Source of the DNA: Berkiella_A sp964633725
GTDB taxonomy: Bacteria; Pseudomonadota; Gammaproteobacteria; Berkiellales; Berkiellaceae
Direction of reading: 5' to 3'
Assembly: GCA_964633725.1 (NCBI GenBank)
Contig: CAZWHY010000050.1
Location: 1-20,779 of the forward strand
DNA: 20,779 bases
The notes beneath the pieces are model-generated. The model was given only the letters and a program-made list of their open reading frames with translations, was not told the origin of the DNA and did not search any database. Positions 1 to 8,392 of this stretch are shown here, piece by piece (the first letter of the stretch is position 1; every line of letters begins with the position of its first letter). The position numbers and the translations under genes are program-made.

Positions 1-1
1 A

Positions 2-1711
2 CAATCCAAAGAAAATGCCGAAGAATCGCAAGCAGAAGAATAAGAAAAAGCCGAAGAAGCGAAAGCAGAAGCAGACGCTAAAGCTTAAGAAGCGAAAGCA
101 GAAGTAGAGGCAAAAGCGGAAGAAGCCAAAGTAAAGGCCGAAGAAGCGAAAGCACAAGCAGTTTTAGAAGCGAAGCAAGAAGCACAAGATAATGATGCAA
201 ATCCACTTGTGATACCAGGTGCGCCACCAGCACCACCAGCACCACCAGCTTCTGATTTAATATCAATGTCGCCTGTAAATTTCTTAAGCGGAATTGCTAG
301 TGCGAATTTAAAACCTGTACAGATATCGTCAGAAAATGCTAAGCCGGCTGATGTTTTATCTCAAATTCGAGGTGGCTTTAGTAGCTTAAAGAAAGCACCT
401 GAAAAAATAGATACTGGAGATGTCATTGATGGTTCAGGCGGTTCAATAACCAAAACATTGGTTCAGAAAGCATCTAGTGGTAATTTTGCAAGATTTTTTA
501 ATCACGATGAAGAGAACGAAGAGCTAAACAAATCTAGCGGTAACTCTAGCAATGACGACGACTGGGGCGATAGCTCTACAGACACTGATAAGGTGAGTGG
601 TGATGATAGTAATATTGAGGTTGAAGCTGAAGAGTTTCAAGTGGACTATGACAGATTAGCAGGTAATTTTACTCAATCTGAAGACTTTAAAGTGTCAGTC
701 CAAAAAATCGTTGATACAATTATGGAAGGAAAAGTTGTAAAATCAGACGATTTTAAAGAAGTTATAGAAAAGCACGAAATTATGATTGATGATGACTTAG
801 CTACCAAAGGTGTAACAGAAGACAATGACGAGCATGATATTCAGGCTGGGAAAGATAAACTAGCATTAGATATAGAAGGTTCTTTATATAAAGCGCTTAC
901 AGCAGCACTAAACCTTGCTGCCAGAGAGAAGCTTACAACAGAATTAAAGTTAACGTCCCCTGAAGAATCGGATGTGGAAAATGCTTTAGGGAAAATGAAT
1001 ATCACTAATGAATTGACAATACAAGGTCAACAAACAGCCGAACATTTTTTGGATATATTATTAGACTCAAGCAAAGCAGCTGGACATTTTGATGACAACT
1101 TGTTAAAAGAGATTCTCCAGGAACACCAAGCTATTAATTATGATTTAGCGAGCAAATTGGTTCCTGTGGATGCTTCTGAGAGTGGCGGTGTGGACTGGAG
1201 GGCTGACCTTAACTCCGCGGTGGTAGGAAAGCGGGTTCAAATGAATCTTAATGATAGTAGCAGTGATACTGAAGAAGATGATGATTATTGGGATGAGATT
1301 GATGTCTCAAGAGGCACTCAGCTCGAAATGAAGAAAGCTGTTGATTTAAAAGATGGAGACGCTAAAAAAGACGACGATAGTAGTAAGAATGATTCGAGCG
1401 CAGAGCAGGATAATAATAACCATAATGATTCAACAGACAGTCACACTGAAGAACATGAAGCTGTCGATCACTCACAAAGCTATTTCTCAGTTGCAAACGT
1501 AAAAAATATTTTGAGTGGTTTTATTGGTGGGATAGCGAATAAAATTATGAGCCAGGATGACATTGAGCCAACAATTAAGCAACCTGATGACACGAAGATG
1601 GATAATACGACTCCTATTGTTGCTGACATATTTGGTGAAACTCATAGTAGTGTGGATAACATTAGCAATCATATACCAGATGCTCCTCCAATTGAAGATT
1701 TTCACGGTTAA
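2..1711 (+). pseudogene. Broken gene for an acidic protein with an Ala/Glu/Lys-rich helical N-terminal part
   Basis: I do not recognise this protein. One reading frame runs from base 2 to the TAA at 1709-1711 and is interrupted only by TAA at 41-43 and 86-88. Before and between these stops it reads as an Ala/Glu/Lys-rich heptad-like helix, and this composition continues to about base 190. Both stops sit where the repeat would predict GAA. A Pro/Ala linker (PPA three times, about 221-249) leads into roughly 480 very acidic residues rich in Asp, Glu, Ser and Asn. The uninterrupted part could start at GTG 209, but no ribosome binding site precedes it and no in-frame ATG lies near it, so I read it as a 3' remnant. 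Counting from GTG 209, residues 183-202 and 300-318 are an internal duplication (KE..E/QH...DLA.K.V). A short amphipathic helix lies near residues 431-450. No signal peptide or enzymatic motif is visible. A surface or effector-like protein is possible but unproven. Confidence 0.6.
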
Positions 1712-1724
1712 CAAGAACCCCCTA

Positions 1725-1738
1725 ATCCAAGGATGGAT
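1725..1738. terminator. Weak hairpin between convergent genes
   Basis: ATCCA-AGGA-TGGAT can form a 5-bp stem with a 4-base loop, followed on the plus strand by ATTTTATTT. It lies in the 34-base gap between two converging reading frames, where a bidirectional terminator would be expected. The stem is short and AT-rich, so this is only a candidate. Confidence 0.2.
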
Positions 1739-1745
1739 ATTTTAT

Positions 1746-3242
1746 TTACAAATCATCAATAATAATATTACGTAAGAATACAGACAATCCACCTTCTCCA
1801 CCGGGGAAGGATAGCTGTACATCGGCAACGGTAATGGGATCATTCACTTCTGTTTTATCTGAAATCATAACTTCATACACATTGGTTTTAACACCATTTT
1901 CTTCACGCTGAACCACTTCCACGCGTCTATTTTCTTCTGGTATAGTCAATGTGTCAAATAAGGTATCTAAATTAATCTTGGTAAGCGGGTTGTTGTTTGC
2001 GCTATTATCATCGTTGACAATGATGGTTTGATAAACGCTTTGTTCAAACATAATATCCATTGGGATGTCATTATTGATTTCTAAAGGAGGGGTGGTTGTG
2101 ACATTAATCGTAAAATCGCCAATCAGGTTTTCTCCTGAGCTGTCTTGTAGCATAAATGCCAATAGTATTGGCAACATATTTTGAGCACGACTTTCTACAC
2201 TAACGTTTTTGATGAGATGGTTTATGACATTGTCATTATCAGATACAAATTTCAATTGGGACGTTGAATCTTTGCCGCCAGCCACCGAAAATGAGAAAGT
2301 ATGAGAATCTAGTTTTGACTGGTCTAAGTGCATTAACAGCTCATTCTCCCAATAAATATCAATGGGCGTCATGTTTTTATCTTGTGCTTGGTTCGCACTA
2401 AAATATAATGTGAACTGATAGGTTTCAAATGGATGCGTGTTGATGGTTTGTGATAGATAGCTTTTATGGTCTACTACTTTTGTATCCCAACTGGGTATGG
2501 TGAGCTTATCTGATGTTTCTTTGGTTTGAGTATAAACTGTCTGGGTACTTTCGAAATTTGGATTATTAATTAAATTGGTTAGTCCGGCTCTGTCAATCGC
2601 TGAAAAAAGGCTAAAATCATATTGTCCATTTTGTTCCAGTTTGGCCTCAAAAACTAAATCACCATGAGCGCCTTGGGTGGCACTCAAGTCTTGATTGTTG
2701 TCACTGAGCGTGTAATAAAGTGGAATACCATTTGATGTTAAATTTAAATTGATGAGGCTTTGTTGCTGCACTAATGGTAGAAACTGTAAAATTTTAGTAT
2801 TATTTGTATTGCCGATATCACCCACATCGATCGTGCCATAAAATTGAGTGGCCTCGATTGAGCCAGGTAGCAAGCCTTCCTCATCCACAAAACCTATATT
2901 GGAGGATTTGATTTTTGTATTGTCTTGAACAAGATTACTTGGGTTATCTGTACTGCAAGCAAAATTGTTAGTGGATTTTTCAGAAAATATAGAGGGCATC
3001 AGGGTTGGCAAAAAGGGGAAAAACTGTTTAAAAATATTCAGAGGTACCGATAAAAAATCAAGATCGCTTTTGCTGGTATTGCTTTCGCTATTACTTTCAC
3101 TATTATCTGGTGTTATTTGATTTTCTAGATTGGTATGGTTTTTTTTTGCAATCTCATCCTGAGAGGCAGGCGCGTCCTCAAACGAGTCTGAAAATTTCAA
3201 ACTATCTTCTTCTGGAGAAATGATATTTTTGATCTTACCCAT
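1746..3242 (-). CDS. Compact T1SS-adhesin-like protein (T1SS-143-type repeat with nested jelly-roll-like module)
   Basis: A 498-residue protein without a Sec signal peptide. Residues 1-60 are polar and Asn/Ser/Glu-rich. Residues 61-87 are hydrophobic and Phe/Pro-rich. From about 117 (GFVDEEGLLPGS) to 222 it resembles the T1SS-143 repeat of giant type I-secreted adhesins, including LTSNGIPLYYTLSD and a following LVFEAKL...GQYDFSLF strand pair. Residues 228-350 look like a jelly-roll or carbohydrate-binding-type module of such adhesins (SYLSQTI, YQFTLYFSANQA, IDIYWENELL, a final LIKNVSVES). The end of the repeat appears to resume at 355-383. Residues 398-498 resemble a type I secretion C-terminal target region (INLDTLFDTLTIPEE). 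No glycine-rich calcium-binding nonapeptides are present and only one repeat remains, so it is either a minimal adhesin or a relic of a larger one. It starts 52 bases after the RND permease stop and may be co-transcribed with it. The family call is by eye; cell-surface function is inferred. Confidence 0.6.
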   Translation of the reverse strand: MGKIKNIISPEEDSLKFSDSFEDAPASQDEIAKKNHTNLENQITPDNSESNSESNTSKSDLDFLSVPLNIFKQFFPFLPTLMPSIFSEKSTNNFACSTDNPSNLVQDNTKIKSSNIGFVDEEGLLPGSIEATQFYGTIDVGDIGNTNNTKILQFLPLVQQQSLINLNLTSNGIPLYYTLSDNNQDLSATQGAHGDLVFEAKLEQNGQYDFSLFSAIDRAGLTNLINNPNFESTQTVYTQTKETSDKLTIPSWDTKVVDHKSYLSQTINTHPFETYQFTLYFSANQAQDKNMTPIDIYWENELLMHLDQSKLDSHTFSFSVAGGKDSTSQLKFVSDNDNVINHLIKNVSVESRAQNMLPILLAFMLQDSSGENLIGDFTINVTTTPPLEINNDIPMDIMFEQSVYQTIIVNDDNSANNNPLTKINLDTLFDTLTIPEENRRVEVVQREENGVKTNVYEVMISDKTEVNDPITVADVQLSFPGGEGGLSVFLRNIIIDDL

Positions 3243-3277
3243 ATTCTTGTGACGCTACACTAAAACGGTTTAACATA

Positions 3278-3283
3278 ATTATA
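3278..3283 (-). promoter_or_regulatory. Candidate -10 element for the adhesin-like gene
   Basis: The minus strand reads TATTATAATTATG here, containing a perfect TATAAT about 36 bases upstream of the ATG at 3242. No good -35 hexamer is visible at 16-18 bases. It could give the adhesin-like gene its own transcript apart from the RND operon. Confidence 0.25.
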
Positions 3284-3294
3284 ATAGAATCATT

Positions 3295-6200
3295 TTATTT
3301 GTTTTGTGTATACTGGACTTTGGTCTTATTTAGTGGTTTTAAAATCTGAAAAATCGATTTGGGTCTCATAAAGAATTGATATAACAGAGGAATCACAAGT
3401 AACGTGAGCAATGTGGATACAACCAATCCCCAAACAATGGCCGTTGCCACAGGTCCCCATAATAGTGATTTTCCGCCCAAACCGGTTGCCAAAGAGAATA
3501 ATCCTGCAATGGTGGTTAATGAGGTAATGAGAATAGGGATGACGCGCCTTCTAGCGGCATAGAGCGTGGCGTGAATAATAGACATACCGCTTTGTAGACG
3601 TTGATTAGCAGCGGATATTAAAACAATTGCTGCATTGACTGCAATGCCAGATAATGCAACTACACCATATAAGGTGTATAAGCTCATTGGATTTTGAGTG
3701 AAAAATAGCCCTAAGACCACCCCGCAGAATGCTAGAGGCACGGTGGATAATATCATTAGGGGTTGCCAGTAACTTTTGAACTGAGTCCCTAACAATAAAT
3801 ACATCAATCCTAAACCAATTAAAAATAGTTTAGGCATGGCATCGATGCTTTCTTGAATGTCATCAAGTTCACCTGAAAAGTTTAAATCAACATTAGGATG
3901 TTGCACCTGAATGTCATGCCATTTTTGAACAATCAGTTTATTGGCAGAAACGGTATCGATTTGGGTTTTATCAATATCAGCTGAAATAGAAATAGTCTTT
4001 CTGAAATTATAATGTCTAATATTGCTTTGTCCCTTTACATATTGTGTATCCACTAAATCGCTTAAACGTATTTTGCCTTGGTTGGGGAGTGCAATGGTTT
4101 GTTGTAAGTAAGCATCAACACTTTCTTTGGGTAAAGGATTTGCTTTTAGCCGTACATTTAATTTTTCGCCCTCGTGTTGGGTTGATGCAACGATTTCACC
4201 ATCGACTAATAAGCGGGTTATTCTAGATACGACAGCGGGACTAATTTTCGAGCGATTAATCGCATCGTGGTTTGGTTTAATAATTAACTCAGGTTGTCCA
4301 ACGGTATCATTATTTGAAATATCACTAACACTAGGGATATTATTTAAAATCGCAGTGACATCGATCACCGCTTTGCGAATATCTTCAAAATTATCGCCTC
4401 GTACTTTGATGTGAATTGGCTTAGAAGTGGGGGGACCACTGGCCATGCGTAGATATGAAATGTTTTTAGGGCCTGGGACCGATAATACATCTTTTCGTTG
4501 TGCTTCGATGATTTGATCGACTGTTTGCATGTTAGGGGAATGAGGATTAAGGCTGACCATCACTTGGCCATAATTATCGCCATAAACAGCTTCCATCTCA
4601 TCAAACATAATGCCAGCATATGAGGTAATGGCTCTGAGTTCATTCTTTGGGATTTTTTGTTTGATAATATTTTCTATTTTTTGTACATACTCTATCGTAG
4701 AGTGGACTAATGTATTGGTTGGCATCTCAACATTGACGTAATAAAGCCGAATGGGATCGGATGCGAAAAAATTCACCTTAACCATGCCAGACATTAAAGC
4801 GGCAAAAGAGAATACCAGTAAAAATACTAATAAAGATAATGTTTTAAAAGGATTGCGTATAGTCTTGATGAGGATACGCGTATAATTTATGCGAATTTTG
4901 GCGGTGAATGTATCTCGATATTGTTGTATTTTTGAAGGATTATGCAAATTAATATTTATGGCATTCAGGTGAGCAGGCAACATCCAAAACGCTTCCACCA
5001 AGCTAAATAGCAAAGCAAGGGTTACGACCAACGGGATAACCAACATAAATTTACCCAATATGCCGGGCAATAACATGAGTGGTAAAAAAGCAGATATTGT
5101 CGTAAAAACAGAAGTGGTAACCGGGGCAAATACCTCTTTTAAGCCATCTGTAATAGCCTGTAGCTTTGTCGCGCCTCGTTGCATGCGATAATAAATGGCT
5201 TCCACCACAACGACCGAATCATCCACCAGCATACCCAAACATATCACAACGCCTAAAAGTACGGAAATATTTAGTGTATGATTTAAGGCGCCTAAAGCCC
5301 AGAATGTCGCACTCAGGGTAAAAGGGATGCCAATACTGACTAATAAGGCGATTTTGAAACCTAAAAAGAGCCAGGTGCTAAATAATACTAAACATAGGCC
5401 AAATAAAGCGTTGGTTTGCATCACAGATAATGCGCTTCGGGTGACTTCAGTTTGATCATCAATTAAACTCAGCTCAATGCCGCGGGTACTTTGGATTTTA
5501 TTTTGGTTTTGTATATAATCTTTAATATTTGCAACGAGCGTGAGATCATTGACTCTGGCCTGTTTTTTGATGGACAGTAGTATGGCATCGTGCTCATGGT
5601 AGCGCACTAAATCTGTTGCTTTCTCTCGGCCTTTTTGAATAATTGCCACTTCGCTAAGTCGTAGCTCACCACCTGAAGTGGATATCGGTAAATTGGCTAG
5701 ATAATCAGGTTCTACGCTAGTACCAATCCAACGAATGACCCAACGCATGTTATCGATAGATAATGTACCAGCAGAAATATCTTGAAAATGACCTTGTATA
5801 GAATTTGCTAAATCAACTGGGGTTAGACCCAACAAAGACAAGTGCGAGGGGTCAAAAAATATTTGCAATTCCGGTTCTGCCAATCCCACGACATCGACTT
5901 TATCAATGCCGCCTAAACGTTCGAGATCTTTTTTGATATTGCGAGCCGCTATGCGTAATTGCTCATCATTGCCTTTGCCATAAACAACAATTGTTGCTGT
6001 GGGGAAACCATTGGCCGATGTAATTTCTGTAATAACAGGGCTATCGACTTCATGAGGCAGGTCTTTTTCTTTATTTTGTATTTCCCGCCTTAGATCATTG
6101 ACACGCTTATTAAATATATTATCGTTTAGTTCGTTAAATCGAACTAAAATACTCGATACACTGTCTCGACTGACGCTAGAAACAAACCGTGTATCGGAGA

Positions 6201-6420
6201 CTTTGCGCAAAGCCTCTTCTAGTGGCTCGGTAATGCGTTTTTCCACATCTTGGGCAGATGCGCCAGGGTAAACTGTGGTGACTTGGATCCAATTAAAATT
6301 AATAGTGGGATCACGTTCTCTGGGGAGCTGTGTATATGTGATAAACCCAATAGTGATAATCAAGAAAAAAGTCAAATTGGCTAATACGTGATTGCTGATG
6401 AATTTTGTAACAAAGTTCAT
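3295..6420 (-). CDS. RND-family efflux transporter permease subunit
   Basis: Inner-membrane proton-driven RND pump subunit of 1041 residues, the usual length for AcrB-like permeases. It has the expected duplicated plan: a first membrane helix (about 10-30), a large periplasmic loop (about 31-335), a bundle of six helices (about 336-485), a second single helix (about 527-548), a second large loop and a last helix bundle (about 865-1020). The paired aspartates of TM4 that carry protons are present (D400-D401 in GMLVDDSVVVVEA). The TM10 position that is Lys in AcrB is Asn here (N929 in GIAVNAAIVL), as in many non-AcrB relatives. The start overlaps the stop of the adaptor gene by four bases (ATGA), indicating translational coupling. 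No outer-membrane TolC-type gene is in the window, so the pump must use one encoded elsewhere. The substrate cannot be read from the sequence; general drug or envelope-compound export is inferred from the family. Confidence 0.93.
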   Translation of the reverse strand: MNFVTKFISNHVLANLTFFLIITIGFITYTQLPRERDPTINFNWIQVTTVYPGASAQDVEKRITEPLEEALRKVSDTRFVSSVSRDSVSSILVRFNELNDNIFNKRVNDLRREIQNKEKDLPHEVDSPVITEITSANGFPTATIVVYGKGNDEQLRIAARNIKKDLERLGGIDKVDVVGLAEPELQIFFDPSHLSLLGLTPVDLANSIQGHFQDISAGTLSIDNMRWVIRWIGTSVEPDYLANLPISTSGGELRLSEVAIIQKGREKATDLVRYHEHDAILLSIKKQARVNDLTLVANIKDYIQNQNKIQSTRGIELSLIDDQTEVTRSALSVMQTNALFGLCLVLFSTWLFLGFKIALLVSIGIPFTLSATFWALGALNHTLNISVLLGVVICLGMLVDDSVVVVEAIYYRMQRGATKLQAITDGLKEVFAPVTTSVFTTISAFLPLMLLPGILGKFMLVIPLVVTLALLFSLVEAFWMLPAHLNAININLHNPSKIQQYRDTFTAKIRINYTRILIKTIRNPFKTLSLLVFLLVFSFAALMSGMVKVNFFASDPIRLYYVNVEMPTNTLVHSTIEYVQKIENIIKQKIPKNELRAITSYAGIMFDEMEAVYGDNYGQVMVSLNPHSPNMQTVDQIIEAQRKDVLSVPGPKNISYLRMASGPPTSKPIHIKVRGDNFEDIRKAVIDVTAILNNIPSVSDISNNDTVGQPELIIKPNHDAINRSKISPAVVSRITRLLVDGEIVASTQHEGEKLNVRLKANPLPKESVDAYLQQTIALPNQGKIRLSDLVDTQYVKGQSNIRHYNFRKTISISADIDKTQIDTVSANKLIVQKWHDIQVQHPNVDLNFSGELDDIQESIDAMPKLFLIGLGLMYLLLGTQFKSYWQPLMILSTVPLAFCGVVLGLFFTQNPMSLYTLYGVVALSGIAVNAAIVLISAANQRLQSGMSIIHATLYAARRRVIPILITSLTTIAGLFSLATGLGGKSLLWGPVATAIVWGLVVSTLLTLLVIPLLYQFFMRPKSIFQILKPLNKTKVQYTQNK

Positions 6421-7496
6421 GGGGCGCTCGATAGTGTAATCTGTACGGTGTCATTGTGGCTGAGTTTATAGCGGCCATCTAATGCTAACTCTGCAGTTAA
6501 ATCAGAATTTAGTTCAAAGGGAAGAGGGATAGGGCGTCCTTCTGCTGCATTATTGATGACCATAAATTGTGCTTTATAATTATTTTGAGAATTTTCTGAG
6601 TTTGCGGTGACATCTTTTTCAACTATAAATATGCCATATTGATTATCAGACTGACTGAGCAAGTGGGCTGGCAGATGTGGTTGGTTATCTTGCCAGACCA
6701 AACGACCAACCGAGCCGGGCAATGGTTTTTGCTGATTGAAGCGGCATCTAACTTCTTGGGTTCGATATTGTTCTGAATGTACACCAACAGATGCACGAAT
6801 AGTGACTGGATAATCACCATATTTGGTTGAAAAAATTGGGTTTTTAGCATGGTTCAGCTTTAGAACTTCGTGGGGCTGCAACTGTGCGCTGACTTCTAAT
6901 GATTCATTGTCTATGATATGTATTATGTGACTGCCTGGTATTGCCATTTCGCCAATATCTGCCATACGTTCAACAATAATTCCATTAAAAGGTGCTTGGA
7001 TAGCACAACGAGAAATTTGTAATTTAGCCTGACTTAATTGAGCTTTTTGACTAGTCTGATTCGCCTTAAGACTGGTTAAATTGCTCTGTAACTCTTTGAG
7101 TTGTTCTTGTGATACGTTATGACCACTAGCGAGTGATTTGATTTTTTTAAGTTTCCAAGTTGTAAAATTAATCGTTGCTTGGGTGGATTGAAGTTGTGCT
7201 TCAAATTGCTGAGCATTGAGATGATAGTCTTGGCATGCAATAACAGCAAGGGTGTCCCCTTTTTTGACTGAATCACCGACTTGCAAAGGCAATTGCAAAA
7301 TAATGCCACTAATTTCAGAACTTATGACTGTATCATTTAAGCTAATTGCTATTGCAGGCGCCTCAAATTTTGGGAAAATAGTGAGAGTATTGATAGGTTG
7401 CGTTGTTACGCAAACTAGATTGCTATCTAAGGCGAAGGTTGTAGAAGTAAGCTGCAACAAAAAAAGACCAAATATAAAAAGTTTATTAAATAACAT
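6417..7496 (-). CDS. RND efflux periplasmic adaptor (membrane fusion protein)
   Basis: A 359-residue adaptor that would link the RND permease to an outer-membrane channel. A Sec-type signal peptide is visible at residues 1-22 (Lys, a hydrophobic core, then TTFA before LDSN). The two halves of the biotinyl-lipoyl-like domain are at about 57-88 (SSEISGIILQLPLQVGDSV) and 163-197 (CAIQAPFNGIIVERMADIGE). A short coiled-coil hairpin rich in Gln, Lys and Leu lies between them (about 91-160). A beta-barrel and a membrane-proximal region follow. The hairpin is brief compared with AcrA, which is common among shorter adaptors. It is first in the operon, and its stop overlaps the permease start by four bases. 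The ATG at 7496 is the only start that preserves the signal peptide; the ribosome binding site in front of it is poor. Confidence 0.9.
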   Translation of the reverse strand: MLFNKLFIFGLFLLQLTSTTFALDSNLVCVTTQPINTLTIFPKFEAPAIAISLNDTVISSEISGIILQLPLQVGDSVKKGDTLAVIACQDYHLNAQQFEAQLQSTQATINFTTWKLKKIKSLASGHNVSQEQLKELQSNLTSLKANQTSQKAQLSQAKLQISRCAIQAPFNGIIVERMADIGEMAIPGSHIIHIIDNESLEVSAQLQPHEVLKLNHAKNPIFSTKYGDYPVTIRASVGVHSEQYRTQEVRCRFNQQKPLPGSVGRLVWQDNQPHLPAHLLSQSDNQYGIFIVEKDVTANSENSQNNYKAQFMVINNAAEGRPIPLPFELNSDLTAELALDGRYKLSHNDTVQITLSSAP

Positions 7497-7516
7497 AAGT
7501 AGGGTTTTGCACTAAG

Positions 7517-7546
7517 TTGTTAACAGTAGGGGTGCAATAATATTAT
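7517..7546 (+). promoter_or_regulatory. Candidate promoter in the divergent spacer
   Basis: TTGTTA (7517-7522) and TATTAT (7541-7546) are separated by 18 bases and point toward the gene at 7654. The spacer between the RND operon (start 7496) and that gene also holds two copies of AATAATATT (7536-7544 and 7572-7580) and a 10-base palindrome CTCAGCTGAG (about 7553-7562), any of which could be operator sites. This is a match by eye only. Confidence 0.3.
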
Positions 7547-7640
7547 CAAAATCCTCAGCTGAGAAAAAGTGAATAATATTGTCTAAGCAACTAAAGGGCG
7601 GGCATGATCAAACTGTAAGTTATTTCATGGCCGCTCCTAT

Positions 7641-7646
7641 AAGGAG
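7641..7646 (+). promoter_or_regulatory. Ribosome binding site that decides the start at 7654
   Basis: AAGGAG lies 7 bases before ATG 7654 but only 1 base before ATG 7648. Earlier in-frame starts (TTG 7579, ATG 7627) have no Shine-Dalgarno sequence. It therefore supports 7654 as the start of the downstream gene. Confidence 0.7.
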
Positions 7647-7653
7647 AATGAAT

Positions 7654-8241
7654 ATGCTGAGGAATTCAAGTGTCGTGTTAGATAGAGGATTAGATAGTAT
7701 TGGTGGGAATAAAAGACGGTGCTCTAAATTAGGAGAATTTATTCAAGAAGATAGAGATTGGATTACCCGAGTTGCCCAACACGTGACCCATCAAAAGAGC
7801 CTAGGGCTTGTTGGCGCTGGGTTATTATTACTCGCAGGTGTTATGTTATATTTTGGTTCGCCTATCATAGCGGTGATTTTTGCAGTTTTGGGAGCAGGTG
7901 TAGCGGGGTATATTCCTTGGTTGCATTCTCCAACAAAGCCGCTAGTTTTTAGTTACATGCCCGAGCACACCGGCATAAATGAGCAGGATAATAATGAAAC
8001 CAACCAAAAGCCCCACCAAGATACCCAATATGAACTCATAAAATCACTTTCAGCTAAAGCTTCTCCTAAAAATAGTACTAAAGAAGACAAACTTCGTGCT
8101 GCAGGTGGAGAAAGTCAAGCGCTTAGTTTTAACCCAAAAGCGAGCAGGAAAAAGTCAGTCAAAAAACAAAACATTAGAGATACCTTCGATTTAATTGCAG
8201 AATTATCCAAAAAACCTTCTAAAAAAATAGGTAAAAAATAG
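7654..8241 (+). CDS. Hypothetical two-transmembrane protein with a Lys-rich tail
   Basis: I do not recognise this 195-residue protein. Residues 1-48 are polar and mildly basic. Two adjoining hydrophobic helices (about 49-67 and 70-90, rich in Gly, Leu and Val) are joined by a very short turn, so it should form a hairpin in the membrane with both ends on the same side. Residues 95-195 are hydrophilic, Asn/Gln/Lys/Ser-rich and strongly basic toward the end (KKIGKK). The frame is open upstream to TTG 7579, but the ribosome binding site at 7641 favours ATG 7654. It is divergent from the RND operon and separated by 151 bases from prmB, so it is probably monocistronic. A host-directed role is possible given the suspected lifestyle but nothing in the sequence shows it. 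Confidence 0.7.
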   Translation: MLRNSSVVLDRGLDSIGGNKRRCSKLGEFIQEDRDWITRVAQHVTHQKSLGLVGAGLLLLAGVMLYFGSPIIAVIFAVLGAGVAGYIPWLHSPTKPLVFSYMPEHTGINEQDNNETNQKPHQDTQYELIKSLSAKASPKNSTKEDKLRAAGGESQALSFNPKASRKKSVKKQNIRDTFDLIAELSKKPSKKIGKK

Positions 8242-8257
8242 GTGGAAAATAGGTTAA
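8225..8257. repeat. Three tandem 11-bp repeats (AAATAGGTNNN)
   Basis: Three consecutive 11-base units begin at 8225, 8236 and 8247 and share AAATAGGT. They span the stop codon of the preceding gene. The period is close to one helical turn, which would suit cooperative protein binding, but local slippage is just as likely. The right end overlaps a weak TTAAG-AAA-CTTAA hairpin (8254-8266). The rest of the spacer to prmB (to 8392) is AT-rich with no clear promoter pair; a lone TAGAAT lies at 8362-8367. Confidence 0.55.
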
Positions 8258-8392
8258 GAAACTTAATTATAAATTTAATCTGGCTAATGGCTTATAAGTA
8301 TTGATTAAAAGTAATAAATTCAGCAAAATGAGCTATTTAATCCGATTAATCTAATTTTTATTAGAATAGTCGCAAGAAATTTAAGGTGTACC

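Noticed and set aside
15..113. Highly basic short frame (Lys/Arg/Gln-rich) on the plus strand starting at ATG 15
   Set aside because: It is the shifted reading of the Ala/Glu/Lys codon repeat and has no ribosome binding site.
78..266. Leucine/valine-rich minus-strand frame that looks like a membrane peptide
   Set aside because: It is the antisense of the Ala/Glu/Lys and Pro/Ala repeats; such composition is an automatic product of the coding strand.
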